NCBI GenBank assembly: GCA_000320545.1
Contig: ADNK01001105.1
Span: 1-30,893, forward strand
DNA length: 30,893 bases
Direction: 5' to 3'
Origin: Bigelowiella natans CCMP2755
Lineage: Eukaryota; Cercozoa; Chlorarachniophyceae
A program made the translations under genes and the position numbers. The notes below the pieces were generated by a model. The model was given only the letters and a program-made list of their open reading frames with translations. It did no database searches and was not told where the DNA came from. Below are positions 1-10,901 of the stretch, in pieces (the first letter of the stretch is position 1; each line of letters begins with the position of its first letter).

Positions 1-22
1 AGAGAGAGAGAGAGAGAGAGAT
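1..22. repeat. (AG)n microsatellite at the window edge
   Basis: Uninterrupted AG dinucleotides from the first base. A sequence beginning inside a simple repeat suggests an assembly contig edge. Confidence 0.9.
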
Positions 23-575
23 AGAGAATTATTATTTTCCAAAATGTCCATGTAAGGAGGGAAAGAGGGAAAATAAAAAGCGAACCAAAGTCGGTCCTGC
101 TGCAACAGATGGGTTATAGTCTGCCCTAGATACATCCTCTCGAAACACTCTTCTCACCCGCACATTTGTTCTTCGATTTGCTTCAAGAAAAAACCTTTCC
201 CTCCCCTTTCCCCCTGTGAAGAAAGAGTATGTATTGAAGGGAATATCGTCTTTAGAGGCTTAATAGTTCTTATAGAGTGAATCGCTCGCATTGATTATTA
301 GCTCCCAAATAAAATGGCTGTTTCGCCCTCCCCCCCCACCCGCGCCCGTTCTCGTCGTTTGTGGCTTTGCTTGTGTGTATTTTCTAACCCGATGATTGTC
401 GTTACTTAGCTATTCAATGAGTCTTGGCACAAAGACATCTTCCTTCCTGCCCTATGTTGAGGTCTGCCTGACCTGTGTACATCGTGGGGGTTGGCGATGA
501 TGGCGACATGAAAAACGATGCATATGAAGGCCATCTCTACCTTTATTATTTTCTGTGCCTTCTCTCTTGCTCAGT

Positions 576-579
<4 letters not shown>

Positions 580-614
<35 letters not shown>
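580..614. repeat. (CT)n microsatellite
   Basis: CT dinucleotide run about 40 nt before the acceptor at 653-654 of the fusion gene. It could serve as part of the polypyrimidine tract of that intron. Confidence 0.9.
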
Positions 615-617
<3 letters not shown>

Positions 618-654
618 CTCTCTTTTTCTTTCTCCTCGTACACACACTCACTAG

Positions 655-852
655 GTGATTAGCGGCCCGATCTTGCTCACAGCACCCCACGGACTCAAAA
701 TGTGCGCTCCACGCCGGAAACATCTACGAGAAAAGTCGGAGTTCGCGTCGCGCTGCACGTGGAAGGGAGGGGGGCAGCATGCCTGTGTGTCCGAGACAGA
801 AGGCCAAGGAAGAGAGAGAGGGATGTTTTGTCGTTTCTCCTTTTTGACGATG

Positions 853-896
<44 letters not shown>

Positions 897-1512
897 GATA
901 GAAGAGAGAAGGGTGGAGGAGGGGAGAGGAGCAGGTAGCAGAAGTCCCTTGCCCCCCCACCTCCCCACAAACACACTGAGAAGACAAACAAGCGCAAAAA
1001 CACGTGTTATTGATTTCAGATTTGTCTCTGAGGTGGTGCTAAAGATGGCCAAAATGATGAAGAAGCATATCGGTAATGGAGGGGGGAAAGCTGAAGGGAG
1101 GATAGTCAGGAAAGCATGCAAAAAAAGAGAGAAAGCATTAATTTCATTTATCTTCTGCCTGAGTTGAAGATGCAGGAGGTGTTCTCTATTTCATTCTCCT
1201 CCATCTCCTCCCTTGCTGCCCCCCCTCAGGTGTGGAAGCCTCCTTCATGGTGTGGAACTACAAAACTGCGCGAAAGGTGGAGGGGAGTTTGGGTTTCGGT
1301 TGGAAATAAATAGCCAAAATGTGAATGGGAGAGGGGGAAAATTGCTTGGAACTCTCTCGAGCATTTGTTCTCTTTCATCCTTTCTCAATATACGTTCCTT
1401 GATATGAATCTACGATGTCTTCTGTCGCAAAAAACAGTCAGATCCACGGAATCTAGACCCCAACTACCTGCGCGAGTGTGAATGGAAGGAGAGGTATAAA
1501 CATTAGTGCAAG

Positions 1513-1552
<40 letters not shown>

Positions 1553-4500
1553 GTATGTGTGTGAGTTCTCATGTGCGTTTTCTGCACTACTTCCACCCCC
1601 CCCACCCCCCCTCCTTTGCCTTCGACACTGGCAGCCCATGGCACGCCACTTTGCTGAAATTCAAAGCCAAATTCAAGGATAGGGGCATTCCGTGGTCAGT
1701 AAGAAGCTTTTGTAGCTTATAATAAACATAGAACTTCACAGAGAGCGACAACAACCTTAACAAAATAACACAACTGCATTGACCCACACTCCGCCCCTGG
1801 TGACAGCTTCCATATCGATTTCCATGGGAAGAGAGACCGGAAGAAGGTGGGTACAATCGAAACCCATTCGTGTTTTCTGGCGTTGTCCGCAGCCTTCCGT
1901 TCGGCGTCTGTGCGCAGAACGAATTAACCCCAGGTCTCCTCGCCCCCCTTTCTGATTATCCAGTCAAAAAAACACCGGATCGATATCGGAATGGAGCCTT
2001 TCGTGCAGCATCCCGAGCCGGTTAGTAACATCAGTAACGGTTTGTCACATAATCTGTTGAGTCGTCATCAGGAGATTTTCGATCTCCCTCCCCCCGCTCA
2101 CGCCCTCCCTCCCATACTTTCTTCCTAGCTAATGATGTTCTCGCTAGGTGGGATGGAGCGAGGAAGAGGTAGAGGGGCTCAGAGCTACGGGTTCGTGTTA
2201 AGATATTCCTTTAGGTGCTGTTGTAATGTTATGTGAAAGCTTTGCCTATCTGTACGTCTTTTCGCCCCACATCTCGCAGTGAAGAAGGCGATGGACGAGA
2301 ATCTCAAGACCGTCGTGTGCCGTGGCAAAAGGGTGGAGGCTGACGACGGTATGTAACGGCCTGCGTTTGCGTGTGTGCTATGGCCAGTAATACTGCTCCC
2401 ACAATTGAAAAGATCCCTACTTGCACGGGTGGTGGGGGGACGACGAAGAAACAACGCTGACACACCAAGCAGTTCTGAAAGGTTCATAAAGAAGAGGAGA
2501 GTGCGCTAAGTTTTAAATTAGCTGTTGTTCCATTCTGCTTTCTTATCCATAATAAACGCGCTATTTTCCGTCCCCCGTCCCTCCCCCCCCCCCGTTCCTC
2601 AATAGGAATCCCCTCGCTTCAGCTCGAAAACCCTCGGAGCTTCCGGAAGGTGGGTACATGTCGGTTTCTCAATCGCTATCGAACGAAGAGGATGTTGTTG
2701 GAAAAACATACATGCATACACGTGCGTGCATGCGTGCGTGCAGCCAAAACCACTCTCTTAAAGACCTTCCCAGACTGATTCATACCCCGTCCTACCCACC
2801 ACCAAGATGCTCAACGAGAACGACGACGTGCTGGAGAAATACGTTGCTGCGCTGGCAGAGGTGGGACGCAGCATAACAAACGATGCTCCTCCTAACGAAG
2901 GGCACAAATGTCCATTCCTCACTAACACGTGTCGCTTCAAACGACGTCAGGGCTACAAGAAGGCCATCTCCATCGAGACTTCTCACGGAGTAGTGCCAAA
3001 ACAGACCAGCGCCGACTCTTCTGTCAGGTTGGAAGCAAAAGAGGAAATGACGAAGCCTGAGGCGAAAAGCGCGGGTTCTCTCAAGGCCATCACCCCTTCG
3101 AGCGTTCCGAGCAGAGGAAGTGAATGTATTAATCATGCATGAATCATTTTCCTCCATCCGCCGGCTCCCTCTCGCCACCCCTCTCAATAACTAGCTTTTA
3201 TTAGCTGTACACCGTGCAAACGATCTTAATCTTCTCCTACTACGCTTCCTAATCTTATCTGCCCTGTACTTTGTGACGTCGCCTGCAGCATCGAATCAAA
3301 GGGCCTTCTTCGTATACGGCTCTCTGCGCCCCGACGACGTGTAATTGATGCGATATGAGGGGAGATGAAGGAGGGGAGGGGCATTTCAGAATCATTAAAA
3401 CAAGCAATGTTGTAGATTTCACAATACGTTTAATGCGAGTTTATCTTCGTCGCATCTTTGAAGAGGCTCCCATCATCGGTATGATGATTATTTTTGTGAT
3501 TGTTGTCGGTCCTTTTTTCTAAGATCCGGAATGCCGTGGCGGGAGGACTGGCTTGAGGGCTCAATTTCACAGCAAAAGGTAATTGAGCTGCTGTGTTCGT
3601 CATCATTCTTTCATCACTCCAGCTACTGCAGCATAGATTAAATACTTTCCCCTTCTGTCCTTCTCCCTCCCTCCCTCCAGGCAACGATCCGGGGAAGGAT
3701 GTACGATGACGAGTATGCGTGCGTCGTCCTCAGTGGTATATCGCCTCACACTTAGATAGTCCTCTTCCTGGCTTCGACGTTTCCCCCTCTACTCTTCTTA
3801 CGTCCTCCTGGCTTCTGCGCTGTCGTTTCTTGACTGTCACAGTCACCATATCCCGGTATAGCTGATGCTTTGAATTATCACCATCATCATCTATCTGCAG
3901 CTGCCTCTTCGGTAGTTCCTTCCAAGAATACGGTCCGAGGATATATCGTCACATACCCGAGTGACATCTACAGGATGAAGCTGAAGGACGCAGGTACCGC
4001 CGGGTTGTAGCAATCGGCGTATGGCGATGACCTTTGAATGCGACTCTAGAGTGATGAGTTCTACTCCTTAAATTCTTCTTCTTCTTCTTCTTTTTCCTGC
4101 TTCGGCTTCTCTTTCTCTTGCCCCCCCCTCCCTCCGTTTCTCTCTTTTACACGGAAATGATGCATTTCCGCCGCCTATTTGGCAGATGAGATCGAGGGGT
4201 GCCCTGACTTATACGAGAGGGAGAAAACCACGGCAACGCTTGAGAGTGGCGACAAATTGGTAACAGCTACAGCCTCTCATAAGACGTCGTTCGTGTTGTT
4301 AGTCGTAGATATAGATTAGCGGGTGCCCGTTGGCGCTGTGGTTATTCTCTGATATGCCCCCATGATCTCTCTTTCTTCTTGCAGGAGTGCTGGGTGTATA
4401 CGAGGTCCACGTGTTCCAAGCGAAAGCAAGTCGCATCAGGAGATTGGGTTGTAGCGAGCAGCAAATGGCAGCAGCACAGCAACGGCCGCATAGCAATCAC

Positions 4501-5277
4501 AGAGAATTGGTCGTCAAAGGAGGAATTCAAAGAGGCATGATAGTTATCGAGGCCTTCGATGAGAATTCTTTGCTCTTGCGTTGCGACCCTTTCTAGAGCG
4601 ATAAAACATCGGAGCTGTTCCTAATTCTCCCTATCTTAGAAACCGTTTGGTGTTGACTAATGTGGGTACTTGCTTCCTCCAGGTAGCGTACCAAATCGCA
4701 ACGGACAAGGCAGTCGCCAAAGTGAATGAGTTTAAGGAGGATGGTTAGTAGTAGTAGTAGTAGTAGCAGTAATCGTCTTCGTCGTCGTCGCCGTCGTTGT
4801 CGTCCTAGTAGCATCGCCTCTCCCCATACAAATCTTGAGAGATAGCATTTGTTATCTTTCTCTCCATTCATTCATTGCGTGGGCCATCGCTTTGCAATGA
4901 TAGCATCAATGCTCCTCTCGCTCTCGATCGTGCATAATAGTCACGCTCGTTTTCAATGTGAGAGAAATGTCGAATATTTCTGTTGTTATTCCTTCGGGCT
5001 ATGTTCATTGACCATTCCCCCCCCCCCCCTTCGCTGATACACAGGATTCCAGGTGTACGAGGGTCAGAAAAATTCAAAAGGTATTCTTCGTATTTTCTTT
5101 GCTTTCTCCATGTCACCATTTTTTATCAGAACGACTACTGCATTGCCTTCTCTGTGCTCTCATCATTCCGTGCGAACAGGCATCCCAGCGTTCAAAGGCA
5201 GACTGAGTGCGATGATTGACGAAATGGTGCTCGACGCGACCCTACTTGATCGCTTTGAGGTAGATAGACAAGTGTAA
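655..5277 (+). CDS. N-formylglutamate amidohydrolase-like / gamma-glutamylamine cyclotransferase fusion
   Basis: Exons with consistent phase: 655-758, 1020-1072, 1230-1298, 1442-1493, 1635-1691, 1807-1846, 1964-2024, 2280-2348, 2606-2649, 2807-2860, 2951-3119, 3289-3340, 3524-3578, 3681-3735, 3901-3993, 4186-4259, 4385-4534, 4683-4743, 5045-5080, 5180-5277; 481 residues, start exon uncertain (314-376 possible). Residues 1-200 resemble eukaryotic N-formylglutamate amidohydrolase-like proteins: GPILLTAPHG, DPRNLDPNYL, FHIDFHGK, IPSLQLENP; the His of PHG and DFHG are candidate metal ligands. After a Lys/Ser/Pro linker, residues 258-417 are AIG2/GGACT-like: FFVYGSLRPDD, SGMPW, TVRGYIVTYP, EIEGCPDLYER (the Glu before Gly-Cys fits the catalytic Glu), ECWVYTRS, SGDWV. 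That family turns gamma-glutamyl amines into 5-oxoproline. The 60-residue tail is unrecognised. One intron (4535-4682) needs a GC donor. The fold calls are stronger than any substrate claim. Confidence 0.68.
857..892. repeat. (AG)n microsatellite in intron
   Basis: AG run within the 759-1019 intron of the fusion gene. In this intron the purine strand is the sense strand. Confidence 0.9.
1515..1547. repeat. (CT)n microsatellite in intron
   Basis: CT run within the 1494-1634 intron of the fusion gene, followed by poly-C tracts just before the acceptor at 1633-1634. Confidence 0.9.
2861..2950 (+). other. possible retained in-frame intron (90 nt)
   Basis: The segment is bounded by GT (gtggga) and an AG acceptor (cgtcag), is 90 nt long and has no stop in the gene's frame. 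Splicing joins LAE to GYKKAISIE, which fits the family's end region. Retention adds 30 residues. I favour splicing. Confidence 0.45.
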
Positions 5278-6302
5278 GGGCGCGAGATAGAATGCCGCTG
5301 CTATACATCGACCATCGACATGGAGAGCAAGAAGACAACATAGCCATACGAGCATGCATTCGTGAAATATGGATGTTATGCGTGCTGAATGCAATGCGCA
5401 TGCATGTGTGTGTCACTGCTCGCTTTGCCAATAAAACTAGATGTTTTTTATCATGGACACGACGCTAAATCTGTCAATTTACACTTCGGTAAATATTTGT
5501 GCGAAGCGAAGCTACCAAACGCGCACAAACTTTTGCAATGTGCACATCGGAACCTATCAAGCGTCTCGGCATCACGCTATGGCCATGACAAAATGTTGCT
5601 CTTGCCAACCATCGTCGTAACTGACAACATAACTGTCGTATGACTGACGCGATAAATCCCGTGAATGCAATGATTGACGAAACAAGTTATTGATATCCTT
5701 TGTATTGTGGCACTTGGATGCTAGAATGCTGTCAACATGGCTATCTTGGTGCAGTTATTTAGCTATTAACAGATAGATCATGCCAACGCGCCATTGCATT
5801 GCTAGATTGGCTCGTCCACATCTTCCTGTATGCGCTAGTGGCTAGCGCACATTCTTCATGAGGTCGTCGTATCGTAGCTGCATGTGTACGACACGAGCAC
5901 GGCGTTTCCATTCATAAACGAGCCTCTAGGTAGTGCTGTTGCGTACTTGGGCAACGCTGCATGTTGTTATCCATCGATGCAAGATTGCGACACGTACGAT
6001 ACGCTGTAGTTTAACCAGATCGGCAAACATGTATGCTAGTATGGCACTTTGATGATGCCACATATAATCTTGAGCTAGGCAGTAGATGAGTCCATGTCAC
6101 CATGTCATGGATTCATCGCAGCGCTTCGTCTAGCATGTGAACATGTGCAGCTGTGCTTCATGTCCAGCATGCACGTGTTACACGGCACAATGACGCATCG
6201 CATGCACCAGAAGCGACATTCTGTACTATTCATAAGTAAGAGTTAACAAATATGGAAAATGCAGCACCTCGATCGAGTAGCTACATGAAGTTAGTTACTG
6301 CT
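5278..6302. other. convergent 3' spacer rich in CTAG and GCATGC
   Basis: The spacer lies between the 3' ends of the fusion gene (+) and the PWWP-BTB gene (-). No exon chain could be built. A candidate AATAAA signal for the (+) gene is at 5430. Otherwise it holds many CTAG tetranucleotides (for example the paired gctag..ctagc near 5833-5848), at least four GCATGC or ATGCAT words, and no microsatellite. Three other 3' spacers here look the same. Confidence 0.6.
5430..5435 (+). promoter_or_regulatory. candidate polyadenylation signal AATAAA
   Basis: AATAAA lies 153 nt after the stop codon of the fusion gene, on the sense strand and before the CTAG-rich part of the spacer. Position and strand are the only support. 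Confidence 0.35.
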
Positions 6303-7547
6303 CTATGCACCACCTCTGTCAGTCTTTCTAGCTTTTCTTGCTCTTTTGTTGTGCAAGCTCGCAGAAATCTCGGTCCACAGCTCCGGGTCAGCATGTGAAA
6401 GTTCCAATATTTGCTTCATGAAATCTTTATCGGTTAGAAAATCTAGGGAGTTGAGACGAATGAAGTTGAGACATTCATCCCTTAGCATTTTAGCTTTATG
6501 TTGGAAAGCAATCTTTGTGAAGTGAAGCACGTTTTCCCTGCTGACGGTTTTGGCTGCGCCGGCTTCCCCGACCTTGATTAGAGCTGGAAAGCCATATTTC
6601 AATCCCATCTCAAACAGCTCCTTTTGATCCATGTTGAGCAGCGGTAGACTGATTTCCCCAGTGTAAACGAAGCGCAGCAGTCCCTTCACGATAGCTTCGG
6701 GTTTGCAGATGTCAACGACCTTCTTTTTTTCCTTCGCCTCTCCATTTGTGGAGTCCTCAGCTACCGCTTGCTCCCGTAGCAGCTTTCGGAAATACTCGCT
6801 CGATCCAGCGAGCACGCAACAGTGTGCGGGAACGAGCCCTTTCGAGTCCGAGCATCGGAAAAAAACATCGCTAAATTCAGACGAGAAGAGCAAGCCTTCC
6901 CACACAGCAAAGGTGGACTGTGGAACCTTAGTCTGTTTAGCACCTGTAAGAGATTCTATCTGAATGGCCATGCTACTACTGCGTCTTTTGTGTGATTGGG
7001 AGCTTGGTTTTGCCGGCTTCCTCGGGATGACTATTTCTCTACCAGCCTTTTTGAGGTAGGCCTCCGCTTGTCGTACACCTTGTATTATTCCCAGGTCCTT
7101 ACTTTTCCTCGAAATCCAAGCTCGTCTGTGATTCCTGAGTGTCGTGGCCGGGAAAAAAAAAAGTGAGTTGGTCTAGGTTTTTCCATGTGATTTGTCAGCA
7201 TATAACATACCATGCTCTAATGTGCTTTGGTTTGAGCCAAGCGTAGCTCATGTCCTCGTCAAAGAATTGAACCTGCGCAATAAATTGAGAAATTTAAGGA
7301 AAGACTGTCGATGTTTACTCAACCAAAAAGAGTACCAGCCTGCAGGATTTATCCTCCGGTTTGTTGGTATGATAATGTTCGGCCGATTGAAACTCGGGGG
7401 GGTCTACGACGGCGGGCCACCTGAATGAATCAATCAGCATTTGTGGGCACAGATTACATCTATGCATATAGCTGACTACCAGGGATATTCGCCGAATTTC
7501 CCCCACACCACGGCTCCAGCATGAAGTCCAGGCTTCTGGGGTGGCAT
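6303..7547 (-). CDS. PWWP-BTB domain protein
   Basis: Exons on the minus strand: 7547-7480, 7420-7336, 7272-7211, 7134-6303; introns of 59, 63 and 76 nt; 348 residues. Start is ATG at 7547 (MPPQKPGLHAGAVVWGKF), directly before the first PWWP strand. Residues 10-75 form a PWWP domain: GAVVWGKFGEYPWWPAVV, then VQFFDEDMSYAWLKPKHI. The PWWP signature itself spans the exon 1/2 junction, and both W codons split by introns restore in phase, which supports the model. PWWP domains bind methylated histone H3 tails and DNA. A basic Lys/Arg/Ser linker follows, then a BTB/POZ domain (SDVFFRCSDSKGLVPAHC, FVYTGEI) with a Lys/Glu-rich insertion and a short BACK-like helical tail ending in a basic KRARKARK stretch. 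BTB domains dimerise or recruit cullin-3 or corepressors. It is probably a nuclear chromatin-associated adaptor, which is inference. Confidence 0.85.
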
Positions 7548-8013
7548 GGCCAAGAGGGCACGTTCCGAAATATCGGCCCGAGTACGTTCGAAAATCTTAA
7601 ATTTATGAGCAAAAGTTCATGTCGCAGACCATAAATTACATCGATTTACCATAAAAGATAGCATCGAATACATTTTTATCAGTGCGCCAATGGGATCAAT
7701 TTCCATAGGATTTCGACCCCGTTCGCGAATGAATCGCGCGAAATGTGCTGTAAGACTGCACAAAGGAACCATGCGTGGGTTTCGATCTTCTGCGACATGC
7801 CAAAAGTGTACGAAATAGAACGAATTGTTCTGCGTTTCCCGATTCCTCCTCGCATGGTTGCTTCACGGACCTGACGCAACCTGCTTAGAAAGAGACTAAT
7901 AAGGGGCGATGCCGTTAAATTACAGTATTATATGCGAAATATTCCATGTCGCTCCTTATAAATACCATATGTTTGACGCATAGGCTTCCAGCAAGATTTT
8001 CAGCAAAATCGCA
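7548..8013. promoter_or_regulatory. divergent promoter spacer
   Basis: This 466-nt region separates the start codons of the PWWP-BTB gene (-) and pinin (+), so both promoters and 5' leaders must lie here unless untranslated exons exist. It is AT-richer than its flanks, lacks microsatellites and CTAG clusters, and holds no credible exon. I see no clear TATA box or other named motif. Confidence 0.45.
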
Positions 8014-9726
8014 ATGGCGACCGACTCCCGTGACGAGGAAGACGAGCGGATCGAGGCGCGCAGGGATGATGACCAGGAAGGGAAAGGGACTGTCGATTCA
8101 AAGAAGGAGTATAGTATGGATACCATCGAGAGCATAGCGAAAAATCGAGAGGATCTCATGAAGGAGATCCAGGAGTTGAGCAATCAGCGGAAGGACATTG
8201 AAACTCGACTGAAGGGCCTGGACAGGGACGTACGCTACAATTCACGACCTTTCCGAGAGCGAAGGGATTGGGACAGCAGGGACCGGAATGGAACTAATGC
8301 TAGAGGTAGTGCGCTGAGCAGTATTGTCCGAATGAACAACAAGCGGCGAAGGGGCGAGGAGGGGGAGGAGGAGGAGCAGGACGACGACCAGACCGACGAA
8401 GAAGATGGAGGCTCCGGGAAACGTCGCAAGCTTTATATCCGAAAGTCCAAATCTGGAGATGGAAGGAGAGGCGATGAGAGGAATAGCGATGAAGAAGACG
8501 GCAACGACGACGGCAGAAATGTGAGATTTGGATTTTGTATTGCGAGATTTCATTTGCTGACATTCTGAAAACTAATAGAAACCATCCGTATCCTCGGCGG
8601 TCGTCTCCTCGCATTCGTCGCGTCGCCGACGCTCTACCCCTCTTAGTGGCGACAAATCTTTACAGAAAAGGGTAATTTCCACACGACGACGAAGTCGTTG
8701 CGAATGAATGACAAATTAGTCATATCATAGCGATGAAAACACCCCCTTTTCCTCGTAGAACCGAAGGATGATGGGGATCCTCATGGGTCACTTGGGTAAG
8801 GCTAGGAAAATCTTTCAAGAGGACAAGCGTAAGCCTCAGGTAGGGATAATAAGACACGTATTATCTGTTTTTACACCTTCCATCACGCCTCTCATTATTC
8901 TTTCACCGTGGGATGCAACGACACATTCAGTACAAGAAGAAGAAAAATATGGAGGAGAAAGTGGAAGCACGTACAGCCGAAGTCCGCATGGAAGTACGAG
9001 AGCATGCGAAGCGCAGAGCGGAGAGGAAAAGGATGAAGGAACTTAAAGTCAGAGAGGATCTCCTGAAGAAGCAGAGGGAGAAGTACAGGCAACTTCTGGT
9101 AGCATCACATATATAATAGCACCATCATTGTCGCCGCTACCGCTGCTGCTGCTGCTGCTTTTTGTGCCTCTACGATTCATACCATCTCCATGTGCTATTT
9201 TGAACAAAACAATTCGTCATTGTGTCCAGTCTGCTGCTCCAGCTGCCACTGCTGTCTCTAACATCAATAAATGTTACAGAAATTGAGATTAGTCGAGCAC
9301 GAGCGACTGCTATCCAATTTTATCAAGACTGAGCAGACACCGAGTGTCTTTTGGATGCCCGCCTCGCACACCGACGAAACTGAGAAGCTGCTCGAAAAGG
9401 CCAAGGAAGTGTGCGAGGAGCAGGTGAAAGGAAAGCTCGGCATCGACTTCGAGGATGAGGAGGACTCCCTTCCTCCGTGGCGCAACTTTGCTGAGAATGC
9501 TGCTGCCGGCGATGATGCGGAGGGAAAAGACGGGAAAATGGGAGACGGAGAGGCAAAAGATGGGGACGGCGACGGTCAGAAGGATGGCGCGAATGCTGAC
9601 TCAAATGGCGACAACGGAAAGAGCACTGCAGACGCTGATGATGGTGATAAGACCTCCGCCAGCAAGCAGGAGAAAGAGGAGGAGGATGACGACGATGACG
9701 AGGGAAGGGCTCGAGGGGACGATTAG
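8014..9726 (+). CDS. PNN: pinin-like splicing factor
   Basis: Exons 8014-8520, 8579-8671, 8759-8839, 8931-9098, 9280-9726, all phase 0; 431 residues. The core Pinin/SDK/memA domain begins with NRRMMGILMGHLGKARK, the hallmark of the family, and continues through a long charged helix (YKKKKNMEEKVEARTAEVRM, then REDLLKKQREKYRQLL) to LRLVEHERLLSNFIKTEQTP and FWMPA, the conserved end. The N-terminal 170 residues hold a short coiled coil (residues 30-70) and acidic/basic low-complexity stretches. Exon 2 encodes a small SR-like segment. The C-terminus is a Gly/Asp/Glu/Lys acidic tail rather than the long RS tail of animal pinin, and the protein is shorter. Pinin is nuclear and works with exon-junction and SR proteins in splicing. 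The start ATG (gcaATGG) is in good context. The gene is divergent from PWWP-BTB. Confidence 0.88.
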
Positions 9727-10786
9727 GCAAATTAGAGCGATGTAGTCGACGGAGCCGACGATAAATATATTATGTAGCATGGCTACGATGCACGTCGCAT
9801 GCGGGAAAATCATCATACATTTTAGGCGTATTGATTGTGTGATTACTACGTTACGACACACGGACGCTGTAATAACTGCACCCCCGCCCGCCGCGCATGT
9901 TGAACAAATGAACAACGGGCACTGTGAGATCACTATAATCGAGGAATAAGAAAGGATGTATGCAGATGCTGACACACAATCAACTCGCTACACGTAGTCC
10001 AATGGGTGTGCCTGTCTGTGCGTTACCAAGTGGAATGACACACTGTGCAATGGGTGCGTCGGCTGCGCGAGATGCTGCCGGTCAGGTAGCCTTGCTAGCT
10101 TGTGCACATCTAGACATATGCGGGGTGATGCGAGACTTATTTGGTTTGGTGTGTACATGCGCATTGCGCCGTACCATGCTAGCATGCACCAGTTGAACAC
10201 TGAGCTGCTATCTGCGTTATTCTATTCTTGCGCATGTACGTAGCTGTTTGATGTTGGCAATGCAAGGTGTGACATAATAATGACCGTGCTGGTATGGCGT
10301 GCTTGCCGCAATGAGCATGCGCCACAGACCACAGCTAGCACAGGTACGCCGCTAGTCTGCATAGGTGTGATAACTGCTGCTCACACACATCTAGACTTTG
10401 GCATGCATCTCACGCAGGCGCTCGGCGCTCGCAGCGGCGCTAGACATCAACCCACATCTAGAAGTGTGACGTGCCCATGACTAGTTGATGCCTGGCTGTT
10501 CAGTTTCTTACTTGCACATTCAGAATCTAGGGGAAGAAGGCTACCAATGGTATATAACGGCTTGATCATGCGATTGTGCCGTCGGTGATACCAGGGCAGG
10601 TACATGGCCCAGCTGTCGTGCCGAACGCTAGATCCGAGTACAAGGCCATACCTGCTGAGACCTGTCGGTTTGGAGGAGGTGAGGGTGGAAATATGGAAAG
10701 TAGAGAGATTATAGAAGGAATGTTGTGAATAAATTGTGTAGATACACACACACACAGACACACAAATTAAAAAAAATACTATCTAT

Positions 10787-10821
<35 letters not shown>

Positions 10822-10901
10822 ATATGGTGATGTAAGGTATCTGGCTAATGAAGTGATGCAAAGGATTCCTACTTTGTTTTAGCACCTATATAAAAAAACT
10901 A
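9727..10901. other. convergent 3' spacer rich in CTAG and GCATGC
   Basis: The spacer lies between the stops of pinin (+) and the Arc1-like gene (-). It contains repeated words such as GCTAGC, CATCTAGA, CTAGAC and GCATGC (for example around 10172-10192 and 10400-10450) and a run of AT dinucleotides. Short open frames here have no recognisable content. No canonical AATAAA stands out. Confidence 0.6.
10789..10818. repeat. (AT)n microsatellite in 3' spacer
   Basis: AT dinucleotide run downstream of the Arc1-like stop. It is one of three AT runs in the window that lie in spacers or at the inverted-repeat centre. Confidence 0.9.

Larger units (their letters stand above)
1..654. other. left edge, candidate first exon of the fusion gene
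   Basis: No secure coding exon is visible. The stretch opens in an AG microsatellite and holds poly-C tracts and a CT microsatellite. A possible first coding exon of the downstream gene lies at 314-376: an ATG in the context aaaATGG, 21 codons rich in Ser, Pro and Arg, ending at a GT donor (gtattt) in phase 0, which matches the phase-0 acceptor at 654. It crosses a poly-C run and has no family support, so it is tentative. The remaining bases look like promoter, 5' leader or intron 1. Confidence 0.3.

Noticed and set aside
452-1003. Several open frames of 60-150 codons crossing CT/AG runs
   Set aside because: They translate the microsatellites into Ser-Leu or Arg-Glu runs, lie on both strands over introns, and show no family signal.
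1891-1932. Possible extra exon of the fusion gene between two well-formed acceptor/donor sites
   Set aside because: It would end in phase 2 while the next supported exon (1964) needs phase 0. Direct joining of 1846 to 1964 gives the expected family sequence.
7315-7428. Terminal frame ending VLFLVE before a stop in the PWWP region
   Set aside because: Splicing at the earlier donor (gtactc) restores a standard PWWP strand, CRL joined to VQFFDEDMSYAW.
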